Shown here piece after piece: positions 1 to 12,158 of a stretch of 64,000 nucleotides of DNA. Source of the stretch: Latrodectus hesperus (lineage: Eukaryota; Arthropoda; Arachnida; Araneae; Theridiidae); contig CM075853.1 of the NCBI GenBank assembly GCA_037975125.1, forward strand, positions 28,634,295 through 28,698,294. The letters are read 5' to 3'. The position numbers and the translations under genes are program-made. The first letter of the stretch is position 1; each line of letters begins with the position of its first letter. A model generated the notes under the pieces. The model was given only the letters and a program-made list of their open reading frames with translations. It was not told where the DNA came from and did not search any database.

Positions 1-220
1 GTAATTCGATCGCATAATGGACAAAATAAAAAAAAAAATTAATTTGCTAATGCATTTATTATTAGTTATTTTCTTTCTAAACTTAATAATTTTTCAATAG
101 AAAATATTATCAATGACAAATTTGTACTGAAAACGCTTTTTCTAATTATTTCAGTGTATCCCATTCATATAGTCCTTATAATTTGGAGGAAAATTCATTT
201 CTCGTTTTACAAAATCATCA

Positions 221-1082
221 TAGTCCAATCACATTAATGTGACCACCAGGTACCTTCGACGTCAACGTCAAATAACCAGTCACAGAGAGCAGGTGGCTGC
301 ACAGTTTAGTTATGAATATATAAAAGGTTGTCCCAAATGACTGTTCAGAGAACCCTGCTGCATCTGGCCTCCGAATCAGACGCCTGGTTCGTGCACCTAT
401 GCTGATTGCAGCTCATCGACAGCGAAGGTTAGAATTTGTACGCAAGTATCGCAACTAGACATCCACTGAGTGGAGACAGGTAGAATTTTCCGATGAATAA
501 CGTTTTATGCTCCCTCGGACAGATGGACGTTGGGGTATACGACGTGAAGTCTATGAAAGCAAACACCCTACAACCATTTCCAGAATGGCCCACACTGGAG
601 GAGGGAGGGTTGTAGTCTGGGGAATGTTTACCTGGTATTCTCAAGGTTCATTTTTCATTTTGGAAGGCACAATGGATCAATACAAGTACATACCTGTTCT
701 TGCGAACCATGACCTCCTCTATATGCCCATTGTTTTCTCTCATCTACCAGAAGGACAATACGAGATTGTTGATTGAGGATCAGTTGGCAGTGTGCGTGTG
801 GGGTTCGAAGAGCACTAGGATGAGTTTATCGTTCTCCCTTGACCAGTAAATTCACCTGACCTAAACCCAATCGGGAATCGTTCGCGGCATGGATGATTAA
901 GACTGACTCGCGTCATCTAGCGCAGTTGGTCATGGCACTGGAGTCAGCATGGCACAGCATCTCTGTGAACATTTTCAAGAACCTAATTGATACTCAGCCT
1001 GTACGTCTCGCAGTAGTTTGCTCTGTGTGGAAGGTGATTATTTTGACTTCTGACAGGTGGTCGCATTAATGTGACTAGACAA
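221..1082 (+). mobile_element. Tc1-like DNA transposon, internally deleted, with both TIRs
   Basis: Terminal inverted repeats at 221-247 and 1056-1082 match at 23 of 27 positions, with the core CACATTAATG(T/C)GACCACC. Between them, conceptual translation gives Tc1-type transposase blocks in broken frames: TVQRTLLHL, a region around the first catalytic Asp (FSDE, about 490), RTDGRWGIRRE...ESKHPTT, GGGRVVVWGMF, EGTMDQYKY, and SPDLNPIGN near 850-880. The N-terminal helix-turn-helix half is missing, so the element is about 860 bp where 1.3-1.7 kb is usual for the family. Damage: stops and frameshifts, the second Asp block (QDN-) is kept only in a shifted frame, and the third catalytic Glu (PIEN) reads PIGN. 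The TA target duplication is present on the left and mutated on the right. A dead copy. Confidence 0.85.
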
Positions 1083-1580
1083 TGATATAATTTATTAGAC
1101 ATCAATTACAACAGCCTTGGGCAATGTGGTGTCAAAAATTTTTAATAATCCAGACTTACTTACGTATAATTTCCACATTTACATATATATTATATTATTT
1201 AAAATACTAAATACTGAATTCAGTTCAAATAGTATAGATTTTTTGATTCATTTGTATATCAAAGTCTCCAATTTATCAAAGAATTTTTTCAAATATGCAA
1301 ACATCTCAAATGTAGAAAACATTTTAGATGTAAGGAAAAATGTGTGTATCTTAAGTTAGTTATATGGATCATATAATATCCATTTGAAAAAATTCTTTCC
1401 TACTGATGGAAAGATTTATGCAGGATTTTAAAAAAGAAATCAAATGTCAATAATAAAATCAATAATTAATGAAGAAGTTAAAAATAGTGATTAGGTATAT
1501 AAATTAGTTTTGGCACCACGTTGTGGATTACTTAAAGCTGTCGTAAAGCATTTTAAGATTCAGGGTATAATTGACTTCCG
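1083..1580. other. AT-rich unique stretch
   Basis: No coding, RNA or transposon signal recognised. The short open frame at 1117-1359 has AT-driven composition and no family signal. Confidence 0.5.
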
Positions 1581-1781
1581 TGAAGATTTTTCATAGATAA
1601 GTGAGTCATATTCCCGTGTTGCAAGGAAGCAAAAATAATCCCAAGCACCCACCGTGGCTGATGTACACGTTGAAGGTAAAAGTGCAATATTTCTTCCCCC
1701 TTTGTGAAACAGTCCCTGGGATCAAATCCAGAACCTTATTCTCTGAAGATCGATATCCTACCTCTAGACCACGGAGATGTC
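1581..1781 (-). mobile_element. tRNA-derived SINE, family F, copy 1
   Basis: On the minus strand a pol III A-box-like TGGTCTAGAGG (complement of 1761-1771) precedes a B-box-like GGATTTGATCCC (complement of 1718-1729). The body resembles the copy 300 bp downstream, including the GTTGCAA/TTGCAAC end motif, GACTGTTTCAC / CACTGTTGAAC blocks and the flanking GAAGA-TTTTTCA. It is not a tRNA gene because no acceptor stem closes it. Diverged. Confidence 0.6.
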
Positions 1782-1877
1782 ATAGAAATCAGTTTTAATT
1801 TAGAGTAAGGGACAGTTAACACTTTGGGACAGTTTTAAAAAAACCATTATAAGTATTAACCATGTATTGTCTTTTGG

Positions 1878-2078
1878 AAGAACTTTTCACAGATAGTATG
1901 CCATAGTCACGTGTTGCAAAGGAGAAAACTGGGAAAACTCCCAAACACCCATCTCGACAGATGTGTATGCTTAAGGAAGAAGCAAAAAATCCATCGCCTG
2001 TTGTTCAACAGTGTCTGGTATCGAACATGGGACCACATGCGCGGAAGAACAAGGCCATGGTAAACCCGAAAGCATGGT
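1878..2078 (-). mobile_element. tRNA-derived SINE, family F, copy 2
   Basis: Diverged second copy of the element at 1581-1781, same orientation, with a B-box-like segment complementary to 2018-2032 (TGTTCGATACC on the minus strand). Similarity extends a little past the SINE body on the left, so the pair may come from local tandem duplication instead of two insertions. Confidence 0.55.
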
Positions 2079-2310
2079 CGTATGCATAAAATATTGAGGA
2101 CATTTTTGTTCATTTTTTCGGAAAAGAATGTTATCAATAAATAAATATGATATAATTTTGCAGTTAAATGTAACTATTTTAAGAAATACATTTAATTAAA
2201 AAGCAATAATTAGCAACAAAATGCAAAATTACAATTTAATTGAAAAATATCTTATTTTTTAAGAATGATACTAATTAATAAAATGTTATTTTTAATTCTT
2301 TTTCTAGCTT

Positions 2311-2475
2311 GTGGCTCATCGTGGCCTAGCAGTAGCACATTCTTCGGAGCACAATGTCCCGTGTTCGATCCCAGCCATTGTAGGACAACGGGAGATGGAT
2401 GTTGCATTTCTGTCTTTAAGCATGCACGCTAAAGGGTTCTTTATGAGTTTTCGGGCTCCCTTTAATTGAGACAGG
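2311..2475 (+). mobile_element. tRNA-derived SINE, family E, copy 1
   Basis: tRNA-like head with A-box TGGCCTAGCAG (about 2322) and B-box GTGTTCGATCCC (2361-2372), then AACGGGAGATGGATGTTGC and TTTTCGGG blocks that recur at 53018-53165. It lacks a closing acceptor stem, so it is not a tRNA gene. The 3' boundary is approximate. Confidence 0.6.
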
Positions 2476-3716
2476 AAAATACAGTCCATTATCTTTGAAA
2501 AACTCTCTCAGAAAATTCATATTAAAATGCCTTATTATGGTCTTCAATCCATCTCATTAGGTTGCCCATTATGTGTGTCAAATATTTCCTGATTCGATCA
2601 TATATTTTTGATAAAAAATGTTGAATGGGAAAAATTTTAGAAGCTCTGTATGCATTCATATAACATGGTAAACTAATATTTAAAACAAATTTCTTAAGGA
2701 AAATTATAATAAAAACTGACCATAGAAACAATTTTTATCAATATATAAAACTCTTAAAATGAATTCAGGATATAAATTTTTTCCTTAAAAAGATAAAATG
2801 TGAAGAAAATTGTTTCAAAGAAAAGAATTTAATAAAATTTAGTCAATGCAGAATCCTAACACTCTATCCATGAAACCTTACACGAGAAAGTTTAATTTCC
2901 TGTTTGACATTTTGGAAAAAAACAAAAGGATGTTTGAGAATTAAACTTTTAATTACTCGGAAATTATGGAATTAGAGAAAAAAATATAAGGAATTCTTTC
3001 AAATATTAAAGGTCTTAAAAATTATTTCAGTAACAGAAATTCTACAAAGATTAAATGGCTTAATTAACAGCAACTCCATGTAATATTTTAGTATTTAATC
3101 TGTATTAAAATATTGCATATAATGAGATGAAATACATTATGCGTAATATTTTAGTACAGTTTTTGATATCGGTATGAAAATCTATCTGAGTTTATGTATC
3201 AAATAATGCAATACATGTTAGTCTAATTTAAAACTAAGATGAGAATATTTATGATTGTATTATGGTTTCTAAAATATGAATGTAATTTAAAATAATGTAT
3301 AGACTTGTTCAGAAGATGACAAAATTCTGTACAGTGCGATACAATACAGTATAATGCACGAAAATACAATAATACAAAGCAGTATAACATTTATTTAATA
3401 GCTTTTTTCACAGATATTTTTAAATAAAATATTCACTACTCCAATTAACTACTTTTTAAATATTACAAATATGTTTCTCTTTTCCGCAGGTATTACATAT
3501 TTGGGTGTTGATTTTGTGATTCAAGTCTTAGAAACCATATTAGAATAGATTTCTGAGCATTTAAGTTGCTGTTCAGAAAATCGTTGATAATTATAATTTA
3601 ATAATCATAACTGTGAATTTATAATTTTAAATCATATGATGACTAATCAACTAATCACTAATTGATTTCCAACGTAAAACGATTCATAAAATTAATCTCG
3701 CTATGTTTAAATAAAG
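2476..3716. other. AT-rich stretch without recognisable genes
   Basis: Homopolymer-rich AT sequence. Around 3330-3380 a loose repeat of TACAGT/ACAATA-type words occurs. The minus-strand frame at 2522-2731 shows no family signal. Confidence 0.45.
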
Positions 3717-4005
3717 ATGCCCTATGGCGTAGTGGTAGCGACTCACGTTTCCATAACACATCTCCGAGACTCGATTCTCGGCTATGGTAAGGGCAACTCA
3801 GCCTTCAGTGTGTCAATAAAACTTGAGTAACAAGCATGTTTGGTAGCTAAACAATGAGGGTTTTGAGTTAGGCTGACCACCTAACTGGGACATATACTTC
3901 GAATCCAAGGCCTTTAGTTAAAGAAATAGGTATGGACACTCGCTAAAAGGCTTGACCTTAGGGAGGCTGTTGTGCCACTGAATTTGAGTAATTTTTAAAT
4001 AAAAA
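3717..4005 (+). mobile_element. tRNA-derived SINE, family G
   Basis: Head with A-box TGGCGTAGTGG (3725-3735) and B-box GACTCGATTCTC (3768-3779), spaced as in a tRNA, followed by an unrelated body of about 200 bp ending in an AT-rich tail. The head resembles tRNA-Gly-like sequence but has no 3' acceptor strand. Only copy in the window. Confidence 0.6.
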
Positions 4006-4168
4006 CCAGAAAAGAACTGAGATTTTTCAATTTAAAAGAAATTAACATTCTTTTTAAATGTAACGTTTTGAATGTGTACTTACCAGAAAAAGTCTGAAAA
4101 TGAACACATAGGAAGGATTCAAAAATAAAATAACATATTATATTAATAAGTTTTATTAAACTCCTAAA

Positions 4169-4559
<391 letters not shown>

Positions 4560-4706
4560 CTAGAGCTAATTCGATCTGGATTCACAGCTTGAAATTACTT
4601 CTAAACCATCAAAAAGAACTATATCCGTGGTAGGGCATTGAACCCATGAACCATCGAACAGAAGGTCAGAGTGATGGTCATTCAGCTACCTGCTTGGCTT
4701 ATTCTT
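4560..4706 (-). mobile_element. tRNA-like SINE fragment, family H
   Basis: Minus strand shows a tRNA-like head (AAGCAGGTAGCTGAATGACC..., B-box-like GGGTTCAATGCC) followed by an AT-rich body. Diverged and without a close second copy, so identification rests on box order and spacing alone. Confidence 0.4.
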
Positions 4707-4814
4707 TGTATTTTGGTATAATTGATCTTTTCAAAATCATTCAACTTATTTCATACCGGGAAAACTTTAATTTTCAGAAAGTCCCAGATATTTTCAAACC
4801 TTGTTACTTGTTAC

Positions 4815-4978
4815 TGTTGTTGTTGTTACTTATAACACTTGGAAAACCTAAGCTCTCTCTGCTGACGGCTATGCTAAATTAAATCAGTAAGATGCGTCTT
4901 TCGTTTAACCAGAGCACCATTAAGGATAAAGTACGACATTGCTCTAAGATTCCTCAGATAAATGGCACTACCAGAGGA
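4815..4978 (-). mobile_element. SINE family A, 3' half, reversed copy
   Basis: Reverse complement reads the family A tail: GTGCCATTTATCTGAGGA, AGAGCAATGTCGTACTTT, GGTGCTCTGGTTAAACGAAAG, then the conserved end with CCAAGTGTTATAAGTAACAACAACA. The 5' tRNA head is missing. It abuts a plus-oriented copy of the same half, making a head-to-head inverted pair. Confidence 0.8.
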
Positions 4979-5215
4979 TAGACCGTTGAGCAGTTACTAT
5001 GGGTGTAATGGTGTGGAGAAAATTTCCTCCTCCTCCAGATAATGTCAAAATTGAGGGAGGTGGTGCCATCTATCAAAGGAGTCTTAGTGCAAATACGTAT
5101 TTTCACTTTCGAGGTGCTCTGGATAAAAATAAAGACATACACTTCTGGCTTAATTTTGCATAGCCAACGGCATAGCGAGCTTGGCTTGTTCAAGTGTCAT
5201 AAATAATAACAACAA
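4979..5215 (+). mobile_element. SINE family A, 3' two-thirds, plus copy
   Basis: Begins at GTTGAGCAGTTACTATGG inside the family body, then carries TCCAGATAATGTCAAAATTG, GTGCCATCTATCAAAGGAG, GGTGCTCTGGAT and the tail GCATAGCGAGCTTGGCTTGT ending in AACAACAA. The tRNA head is absent. It is inverted relative to 4815-4978, and the two truncated 5' ends meet at about 4979. Confidence 0.85.
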
Positions 5216-5541
5216 AGTTTATATGATTTATGCAGACAATTGAACGCTATGTATTCTAAATCCCTGATATCTAGTTTAATTTTATTAAGAGTATACACTT
5301 ATATACTGCTGGACAATTGCTAAGGATGGATAACACTATCATCCATAGCAACCACAAAATGAAAGGAAGCAAAATGTGGAAAATTAGAATAAGTGCGGGA
5401 TATAGTAAGAAGAAGTATGCGTATGCAAATTTTTTTCCACGTCTGTTCATCACGTGAAAGCGTTCATAAGAGCTTTAAAGGTTTTGACGCGTGTGGACAG
5501 TTGTTGTTTCAAGTCAAAGTTTTACAGGAAAGATTTAATAG
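5216..5541. other. Flank, possibly the 5' end of the following Tc1-like element
   Basis: No host gene signal. GC content rises after about 5460, which may be the untranslated start of the Tc1-like element, but no terminal inverted repeat partner could be found because the 3' end is lost. Confidence 0.35.
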
Positions 5542-6402
5542 ATGAACTTGAAACTTTTGGCTGGCATGTCTTCCCGACATCACTTAGATGATTTTATGCG
5601 TGGCCGAATTATTGGAAATATCGAAGAGGGGCGAAAAATAACAGATGTTGCCAGGGAGTTCGACATCGCTCACAGTGTTATTTCACGGCTGTGGAAGTCA
5701 TTTAAAACTACTGGAATGTGTAGTAGGCGGCACAGAGGAGGTCGTGTAAGACGCCTGCAGAAGACAGATATATCGTCCTATCAGCAAAAAGGAACAGGTG
5801 CACAACAGCTCAGCAGGTATCAAATCAGTTTCTTGCTGCCTCAGGAGAGCAGATCTCCCGAAAAACTGTTGCCAGACGTTTGAGGGGAGGAGGACTATAC
5901 GCCAGCAGACCTGTTGTGTGTGTCCCATTGACCAGACGGCACCGTACTGCCCGTTTGCAATGGTGTCGTGAGCATCGCAATTGGACTGAAAAGGACTAGG
6001 CATGCGTACATCACATGAGAGATGGTTCAGTCTGTCATTGGATTGTAGACGCCAACTGATCTGGCGCGAGAGTGGTACTGCTTATCGTCCAGAAAATATC
6101 CAGGAAAGGGACCGATATCCGACATGCAGTGTCATGGTGTGAGCCGGCATCATGATCAATGACCGCACGCCCCTACATGTAGTTACGAATGCGACTATGA
6201 CGGGCCAACGATACATTAATGAAGTTCTACTTTCTCATGTTCGTCTTTTCCGTGGTGCTGTCGGTGATAAATTTGTTTTTATGGACGATAACGCAACATG
6301 TCATCGAACACTCACTGTTCAGGATTGTCTAGACAGCGAAGGTATTCAACGCCTTGTATGGCCATCATGTTCTCCAGATCTAAGCCTCATTGAAAATGTG
6401 TA
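5542..6402 (+). mobile_element. Tc1-like transposase relic (DD34E), 3'-truncated
   Basis: The protein-like start MSSRHHLDDFMRGRIIG at 5566 opens a helix-turn-helix region (EGRKITDVAREFDIAHSVI, SRLWKSFKTTG), then RRHRGGRVRR. A frameshift near 5752 moves the next block (ISRKTVARRLRGGGLYA, LTRRHRTARLQWCREHRNW) to another frame. A stop follows EKD at about 5998 where the first catalytic Asp block begins. From 6152 the frame is open again with NATMTGQRYINEVLL, the second Asp in FMDDNATCHRT, and the third catalytic residue Glu in SLIENV just before sequence similarity ends at about 6400. The family is about 340 residues; here the last 60 or so and the 3' TIR are gone. Dead, but less decayed than the relic at 10750. 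Confidence 0.87.
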
Positions 6403-6427
6403 ATCTCTAATTATTCTTTAAAAATTA

Positions 6428-7255
6428 TTTTTGTCTTCTTCTTCTTAAAATTGGGTTTGTATGTCATTGGGCACCTCTGCTTTTATCAGCATTTTGTACC
6501 ATTTAACTCCAAACCCAATGTTTCCTAGTTCCAGTTACTCGGGTCACCTACTTTATTAATAAAGTCCGATAACCCTTTAATGGAGTCTAGGTGTAACTCT
6601 CTAGTATGGATGATGCCTAAAGAAGTTAATCTAGGGAGGGCAAGAGCCTCGCATTCATAAATGATATGCTCTGCCGTTTCCTCTTGCGTATGACATTTCC
6701 AGCAGATAGGGTCTTGCTGAAACAGTTCCATCTGGTCAGAAAGTCAGTCATGCTAGGGATAGCTTCCTGACTTTCACCAGAAGAAGATGGCTTGGAGGTC
6801 ATTTCTACCGCAAGTGAAGGATTCATTACTGCCCCTTTACAAGATTGCCTCTGAGTTCCCTTGTCTTTTTCAGCAAGGTCTACTACAGAGGCTTCACCTG
6901 CAAATGCAGAAAGGTTTGTTATTTCTTGTGTCTTTTCAGCCACAAGATAACAATTATTAAGCTCAGGTAATATAAGTCCACCCAGCATTGCTTGAGTTAC
7001 TGGGCAAGGCAAATTACTCTAGAAGTTTGCCAGGCAACTAGAGGCTCCGTTAAGACACCAATACCGCGGTGCCAATTAGCCCTAGGCACGGATCGCATAA
7101 CACCAGGGTTTACGGGAGCTGGTTCGCGGCCTCTGATTCTATATTCAAGACTATCCTGTCATTCCTATACAGGACATTCGGCGATCCACCACCTGCTGAC
7201 GCGCCTGGTGGCTGCTCAAGCCCCAGAAGGTACGCGTACCCCCTGGTTCCAGGAT
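6428..7255 (-). mobile_element. Internally deleted non-LTR retrotransposon keeping both ends
   Basis: Read on the minus strand. A GC-richer 5' leader (7255 down to about 6990) is followed by an open frame from ATG 6988 (MLGGLILPELNNCYLVAEK...) that resembles an ORF1 start but carries no domain I can name. At about 6730 the frame changes and the sequence becomes the C-terminus that follows RNase H in R1/jockey-like elements: ELFQQDPICWKCHTQEETAE then HIIYECEALALPRL (Cys/His pattern), ending INKVGDPSNWN and stop at 6525. A short 3' UTR ends in an (AAG)n-like tail at 6433. Reverse transcriptase and RNase H cores are absent. The C-terminal part is well supported; the 5' part rests on structure only. 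It lies directly against the truncated end of the Tc1-like element. Confidence 0.68.
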
Positions 7256-9906
7256 AATAATGTTATGCTAATGAAATTACTTAATTAATTTCAAAAGAAT
7301 AAATTGCTTAAGAAGTTCAAATAAAAGAGAAGTTAATGCAATATTTTGTATTCGTGTGTAAATATATTAATGTATGCTTTTTTATTCTTGAGCATTTATT
7401 ACGTGTTGCTCAAAATCATTTTCTGGCAAACGTAAGCCTTAGTCTAATCCTTATTTTATTTGAAAAAGTTCTACATAACTGAATTTGCTAACGCAATTTA
7501 GCTATTTTTTCATACAGCTGTATTTTTTAGTTTTACACGGACATACCCAAGAAGTAAAAGAAAAATGAAGGGCATATAAGAGAATAGTGTAAGTACTTTT
7601 ATATACAGATTTTTAAGAACATTAACAGTGTTTGTTGTATAAAATAAAAGAAGTAGGTTTATGTGTTTATTTACGGAATTTTTTTCGGAATCTTTTACCA
7701 GAATATTAAATGTTTGACTTAGAGCGTACATGATATCACGGTAAATATTTTTAGCGAATCGTATTCACATGTTCAAATATTAATTTTATCAACTTACCAG
7801 TGGCATTAAGAGGTATTTATTCATGACAAAAGTTCAAAAATTGTTAACAATCACTTGATAAATAGTTTAATAAGAAAAAGATTTAAGAAAAATCAAAAAT
7901 ACATAATTTCTGTTCCCATCATGTTGACAGTATAACTCTTACTTTATTATAAAACTATTTTATTTATATATGGTGGTTGTAAAAAGCTTTCTAAATTTCT
8001 TTATTTTATGACCAAAGACGTGATTAAAATTGTATCTTGCCATAAAACTTATTGAGTTCTTTTTAATACTGATTTAGAAGATTTTGAAGTCTAAAGCTAC
8101 TTAAAAACACGTGTTCCAAAAAATTTAAATTAAATTTTAATTTTTGATTCAAAAATGTATATGTACAACAATTTATCTATAAAAAAACATAATTGTATTA
8201 TCTCTTAAAATAAATAAATTGTTCTTTAAAAATAATAGATGCTCATAAATTACCGTTTTGAATTAAATCAAAACAGAAATTTGCATATAATTAATTTATA
8301 ATTGGCCGAATTAAATTTAAATGTAGGTTGTAAAAGCTGATTTTTTTTTAAAAAAACATTCAAGATGGCTCTTGTTAAATGCTTCAAAATAACTCTGTTG
8401 AAAGAATAATTCTGAATCACATATACAAATGCAAATCGCCATTGTTTGCGAAATTTGATGTTAAGAAAAAAATTCTCTGTAATATACAAAATATTTGCTT
8501 TGCAATGTTAAAACTAGCTATCACAAAATATAAATTGAGAAATATATTCATTATAAATCTTTAATTTTAAAAACATATGAATAATATATGGGAAGTTTAG
8601 ACTGTTAAAGAGTATTTTATTTTTGTATGTGTAAGAAAAATATACGTTTTCTTATCATAAAATGTTTTTAGAAAACTGCAATAAATGTTTTAAATTTTGA
8701 TGAAATATAGACACGAATAATTTTAGTTGAAAAGAAAACTTTGCTGCTTTTGTTTTGAATAATAAATGAATTATATGTGCCTTGCGAAAAATACTTTTCT
8801 ATATTTTTTAGGCATGTTTTTCTTATCGCTAGCTGTCTTTTCCCAAAAGAATCCCCAAGTGCATCATTTTTCACAAGATAAAAAATAAACTTTATCTTAT
8901 TTTAAAATGCATAAACCTCTCAAGAGACTATAAATGAATTTAATAACATTTGTGTGAAACTTTTGCATTGGTATCAAGGATTTTTGTTTACTTTTTAAAC
9001 ATAAGAATACATTGGATAAAATATTTAGAATAGCGTATCTCATTATTTCAATTAACAACAAAATTCATAAAAAGTTAATTTATATTAAAAACCACTTAGA
9101 GCAATATTTTAGTTAGCAAATTCTATAGAAAGCAGCAATGAATATATTACTAAGCGTTTTTGTATAAGAGTGCTTTGTGTGTGAGAATTACAATCAAAAC
9201 TTTATATTTCCCGAGGCGAATTCTAAAATGTGAGAGAGGATATTTCCTGTTTAAGCATTTACTCCACACATTTTTATAATTTCCATTTTCCACTTCTTGG
9301 CTTACGATAAGGAATTTTTTTAGCAGCAATATATGCAAGAAATAACTTGAAATAAATGACTTGCAGTTACAGTTAATATGGTAGTTAACAAAACTTCAGC
9401 AAATGGGATGGCGAATTTTAGTAAAAAATGAACTTGTCCAACTAATGAGGGTCATCCACCTTGTAGCGAAAGTCTGAATAAAATACCATTAATAAATATT
9501 TTTTTTGCTGATGAAAAGTTATAAAAGTTCCACACGGCACGTTAGAAATAAAAATATGGCGAAAAAGTTCTGAATATAATTAATTCTGAAAGTAACTGAA
9601 CCAAAAGTCATTTAATTGTTGTTCGAGCATAACTTTTGGATAGCTTTCAAAATTCCAATTTTGGATACTTATTCTCTTTTAAGTTATCCACGTAGAGTGA
9701 AATAAAAATTAAGCTTATTGGATACAATTTTTAAAATTATGCATGCTGCAACTTGTTTTACTTGGTGGATAAATATTGAACACGAATTTTTGAATTTATA
9801 GGATATTTCTAGAATTGCTTCTAATCTTATAAATTTGGATAAAAATGATAAGCATTTTCTGAAGTGCTTATTTTTATAAAACTTTTGAAATTGAATTTCT
9901 ATAGAA
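7256..9906. other. AT-rich stretch without recognisable genes
   Basis: Long AT-rich sequence. Short open frames (for example 7510-7731, 8268-8489, 8668-8874, 9150-9338) have no family signal and Lys/Asn/Ile/Phe-heavy composition expected of random AT-rich DNA. Confidence 0.5.
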
Positions 9907-9923
9907 GTCTATCTATCTATCTG

Positions 9924-9985
<62 letters not shown>
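9907..9985. repeat. Compound (TCTA)n-(TA)n microsatellite
   Basis: About six TCTA/TCTG units run into about 50 bp of pure TA. Confidence 0.95.
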
Positions 9986-9986
<1 letters not shown>

Positions 9987-10749
9987 GGAAAACTTAGTAA
10001 TTTTTTCTCACTAAATTATATAAGCTTTAATTTATAAAGAATTTATGGATAATTGAAAGTGAATTTTTATCCCCTCTTACCTTGAGGAAGGTTTTATTTT
10101 ACTTATCTTCGTTATCTATACGTTAATATATTTTTCATTATTTATAAATATAACGTACCCACATACCATACAAATAATATCTACAATAATGTGGCATGCA
10201 AATGTAAACACTATAAAACAAACAAAAATATTGTATATGTATTACATTGCCACATTTGTCATAGAAGAGAAAGTAATTCTAGCTTGCATTTTGATTATGT
10301 ATTTATATAAGTCATGAAATTTTTTACACAAAATACAGAATTAAAACATACATTTTCACAATGATAAATTTAAAATGTGAGCACTAAATATCAGAATACA
10401 AAATTAAGTTTATTTCAATAACAAACGCCATCAAATATAACTAGAAATAATTAGTTTCAGAGAACTGAATATACATGATCTTTCTGAATATGAAGATTAT
10501 GATTTTAAAATGTTTGTGCTATATGAAAGTAAAATCATAAAAAAATAATGAACATAAGATTTTCGTTATTTTTTTAGAATAAATATAAAAATGTTTTTTA
10601 GATATTTCCTAATTTTAGACAATTAACTTGCTGTAAGTTATACATTTGTTTTTTCTAAAATGGAAATAAATATATTCTGTTAGTATTTGGTAGCTTTCTA
10701 TTGAAGCTCTGTGAGTCTTGTATTATTTTCAAAGGTTTAAAATATAAAA
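9986..10749. other. AT-rich stretch
   Basis: Nothing recognised. Confidence 0.5.
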
Positions 10750-11740
10750 CTTATCAGGTGTTCATGAAGGTGAAATTGTAGGTTTCCGTCTAGCTGGAGC
10801 AAGTGTGGCAGGAAAATCTCAACATTTAGGCTTTTCTGTATGTACGATGTCTATAATCATGTCTGTATACACATAGCACAATGCAAGTTCTGCAAAGCAA
10901 AACAGTAGAAAATAATGTAAAAAGTTCAGTGAAAGAGACCGAAATTCATTGAAGCTGATTGTAATATCTGAGAAGCGAACAAATGCAGCAAAAGTGACAG
11001 CAGGACTCAATCAGCTTTGAACTCTCCATTGTCAATGTTTACAGTAAGAAAACACATTTGTGAAGAGAGCAACTATGGCAGAACAGAAATTCCCGAGCCA
11101 CTTGTCACATACGTTACTGCCAAATACCGTCTATAGTGGTGCAACATAACAAAACTATTCATAAGTAGAAGCAATAATATGATCTGGAAAATAGCCTTTC
11201 ACACTTTTCTATGACGGGAACACATTTGGAGGACAAAAGCACAAGGGCGTGACCATGATAGTCTGCTTCCAATTGTCAAGAATAGAATGGATTTTTCATG
11301 GTATAACAAGTGTTGTGGTTTTCTGTTACTATTCATAATTCTGAAAGGAAGGATCACTGTTGGGAAACAGAGAGATTTTAGCAGATCAGGTGTATCCTAT
11401 GATGTAAACCTCGTTGCATGCAAGGAGAAGGTTATTTCTGGAATGATAATAGGCCTATCCTTGCATTGGAATTTGTGCAGTTGTAGTTTGATGAACACGA
11501 AATTTAAGTAAAAAAAGTACCTTGTCCAGCACAGTCACTCGACCTCAATGTAATTAAACCGATATGGTTTATTTTAGAACATTCAATATTAATATCCTCC
11601 ATTGGCAATTCTCCCAGAACTTTCACTGAAGAATGGTACAATATTTCCTTTAATACTATTCATTCATCATTTACATGACTAGATTTCCTTGCAAATCCAA
11701 AAGCATTTGTCAAAGTCGAATTTATGTCATACTAATTAAT
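10750..11740 (+). mobile_element. Ancient Tc1-like transposase relic
   Basis: Conceptual translation in shifting frames recovers Tc1 family blocks in the correct order: an N-terminal helix-turn-helix remnant (EGEIVGFRLAGAS), TNAAKVTAGLNQ, MFTVRKHICEE, YGRTEIPEPLVTYVTAKYRL, an IW-FHTF block where the first catalytic Asp should stand, LKGRITVGK, REILADQVYPMM, and DLNVIKPIWFILE followed by EEWYNISFNTIHSS. The third catalytic Glu is Lys (VIKP), the SDE triplet around the first Asp is lost, and multiple stops and frameshifts are present. No TIRs were found; boundaries are approximate. It belongs to a different Tc1 lineage from those at 221 and 5542. Confidence 0.8.
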
Positions 11741-12147
11741 GATTCTTTATAACTAAGATTTTTCCATTATTTTGTTAATTACTTGTAAAACAAATGATCA
11801 GTATTTTGAGAAAGTTCTTAGAAAAAACTTTAGTTAAAGTTAATCATCAGGGTATTAAAACCCATCCTTATCATTTTTACATACTTAGTTTTACGTTTGG
11901 GGTTATACATAAATTATACATTTTAAATTTATTAAGTAAGAGATAGGTGGAACCAACATGGTACAATTTTGACCACTACTGATATTCTATAAAACTCGAT
12001 ATTTAAAGAAATAATTGGCTACCAGAAGCTTGGAATCTCTTTTAAGATGCACCTCAATGAAATATAGAATAATATCAGAGTATTAAAACTACTATTTATA
12101 AAGCATTCCTTTTATCATCATTTTTCAGCTGTTGTTTGAATTGCTCT
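11741..12147. other. AT-rich stretch
   Basis: Nothing recognised between the Tc1 relic and the SINE. Confidence 0.45.
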
Positions 12148-12158
12148 ACATACAAATT

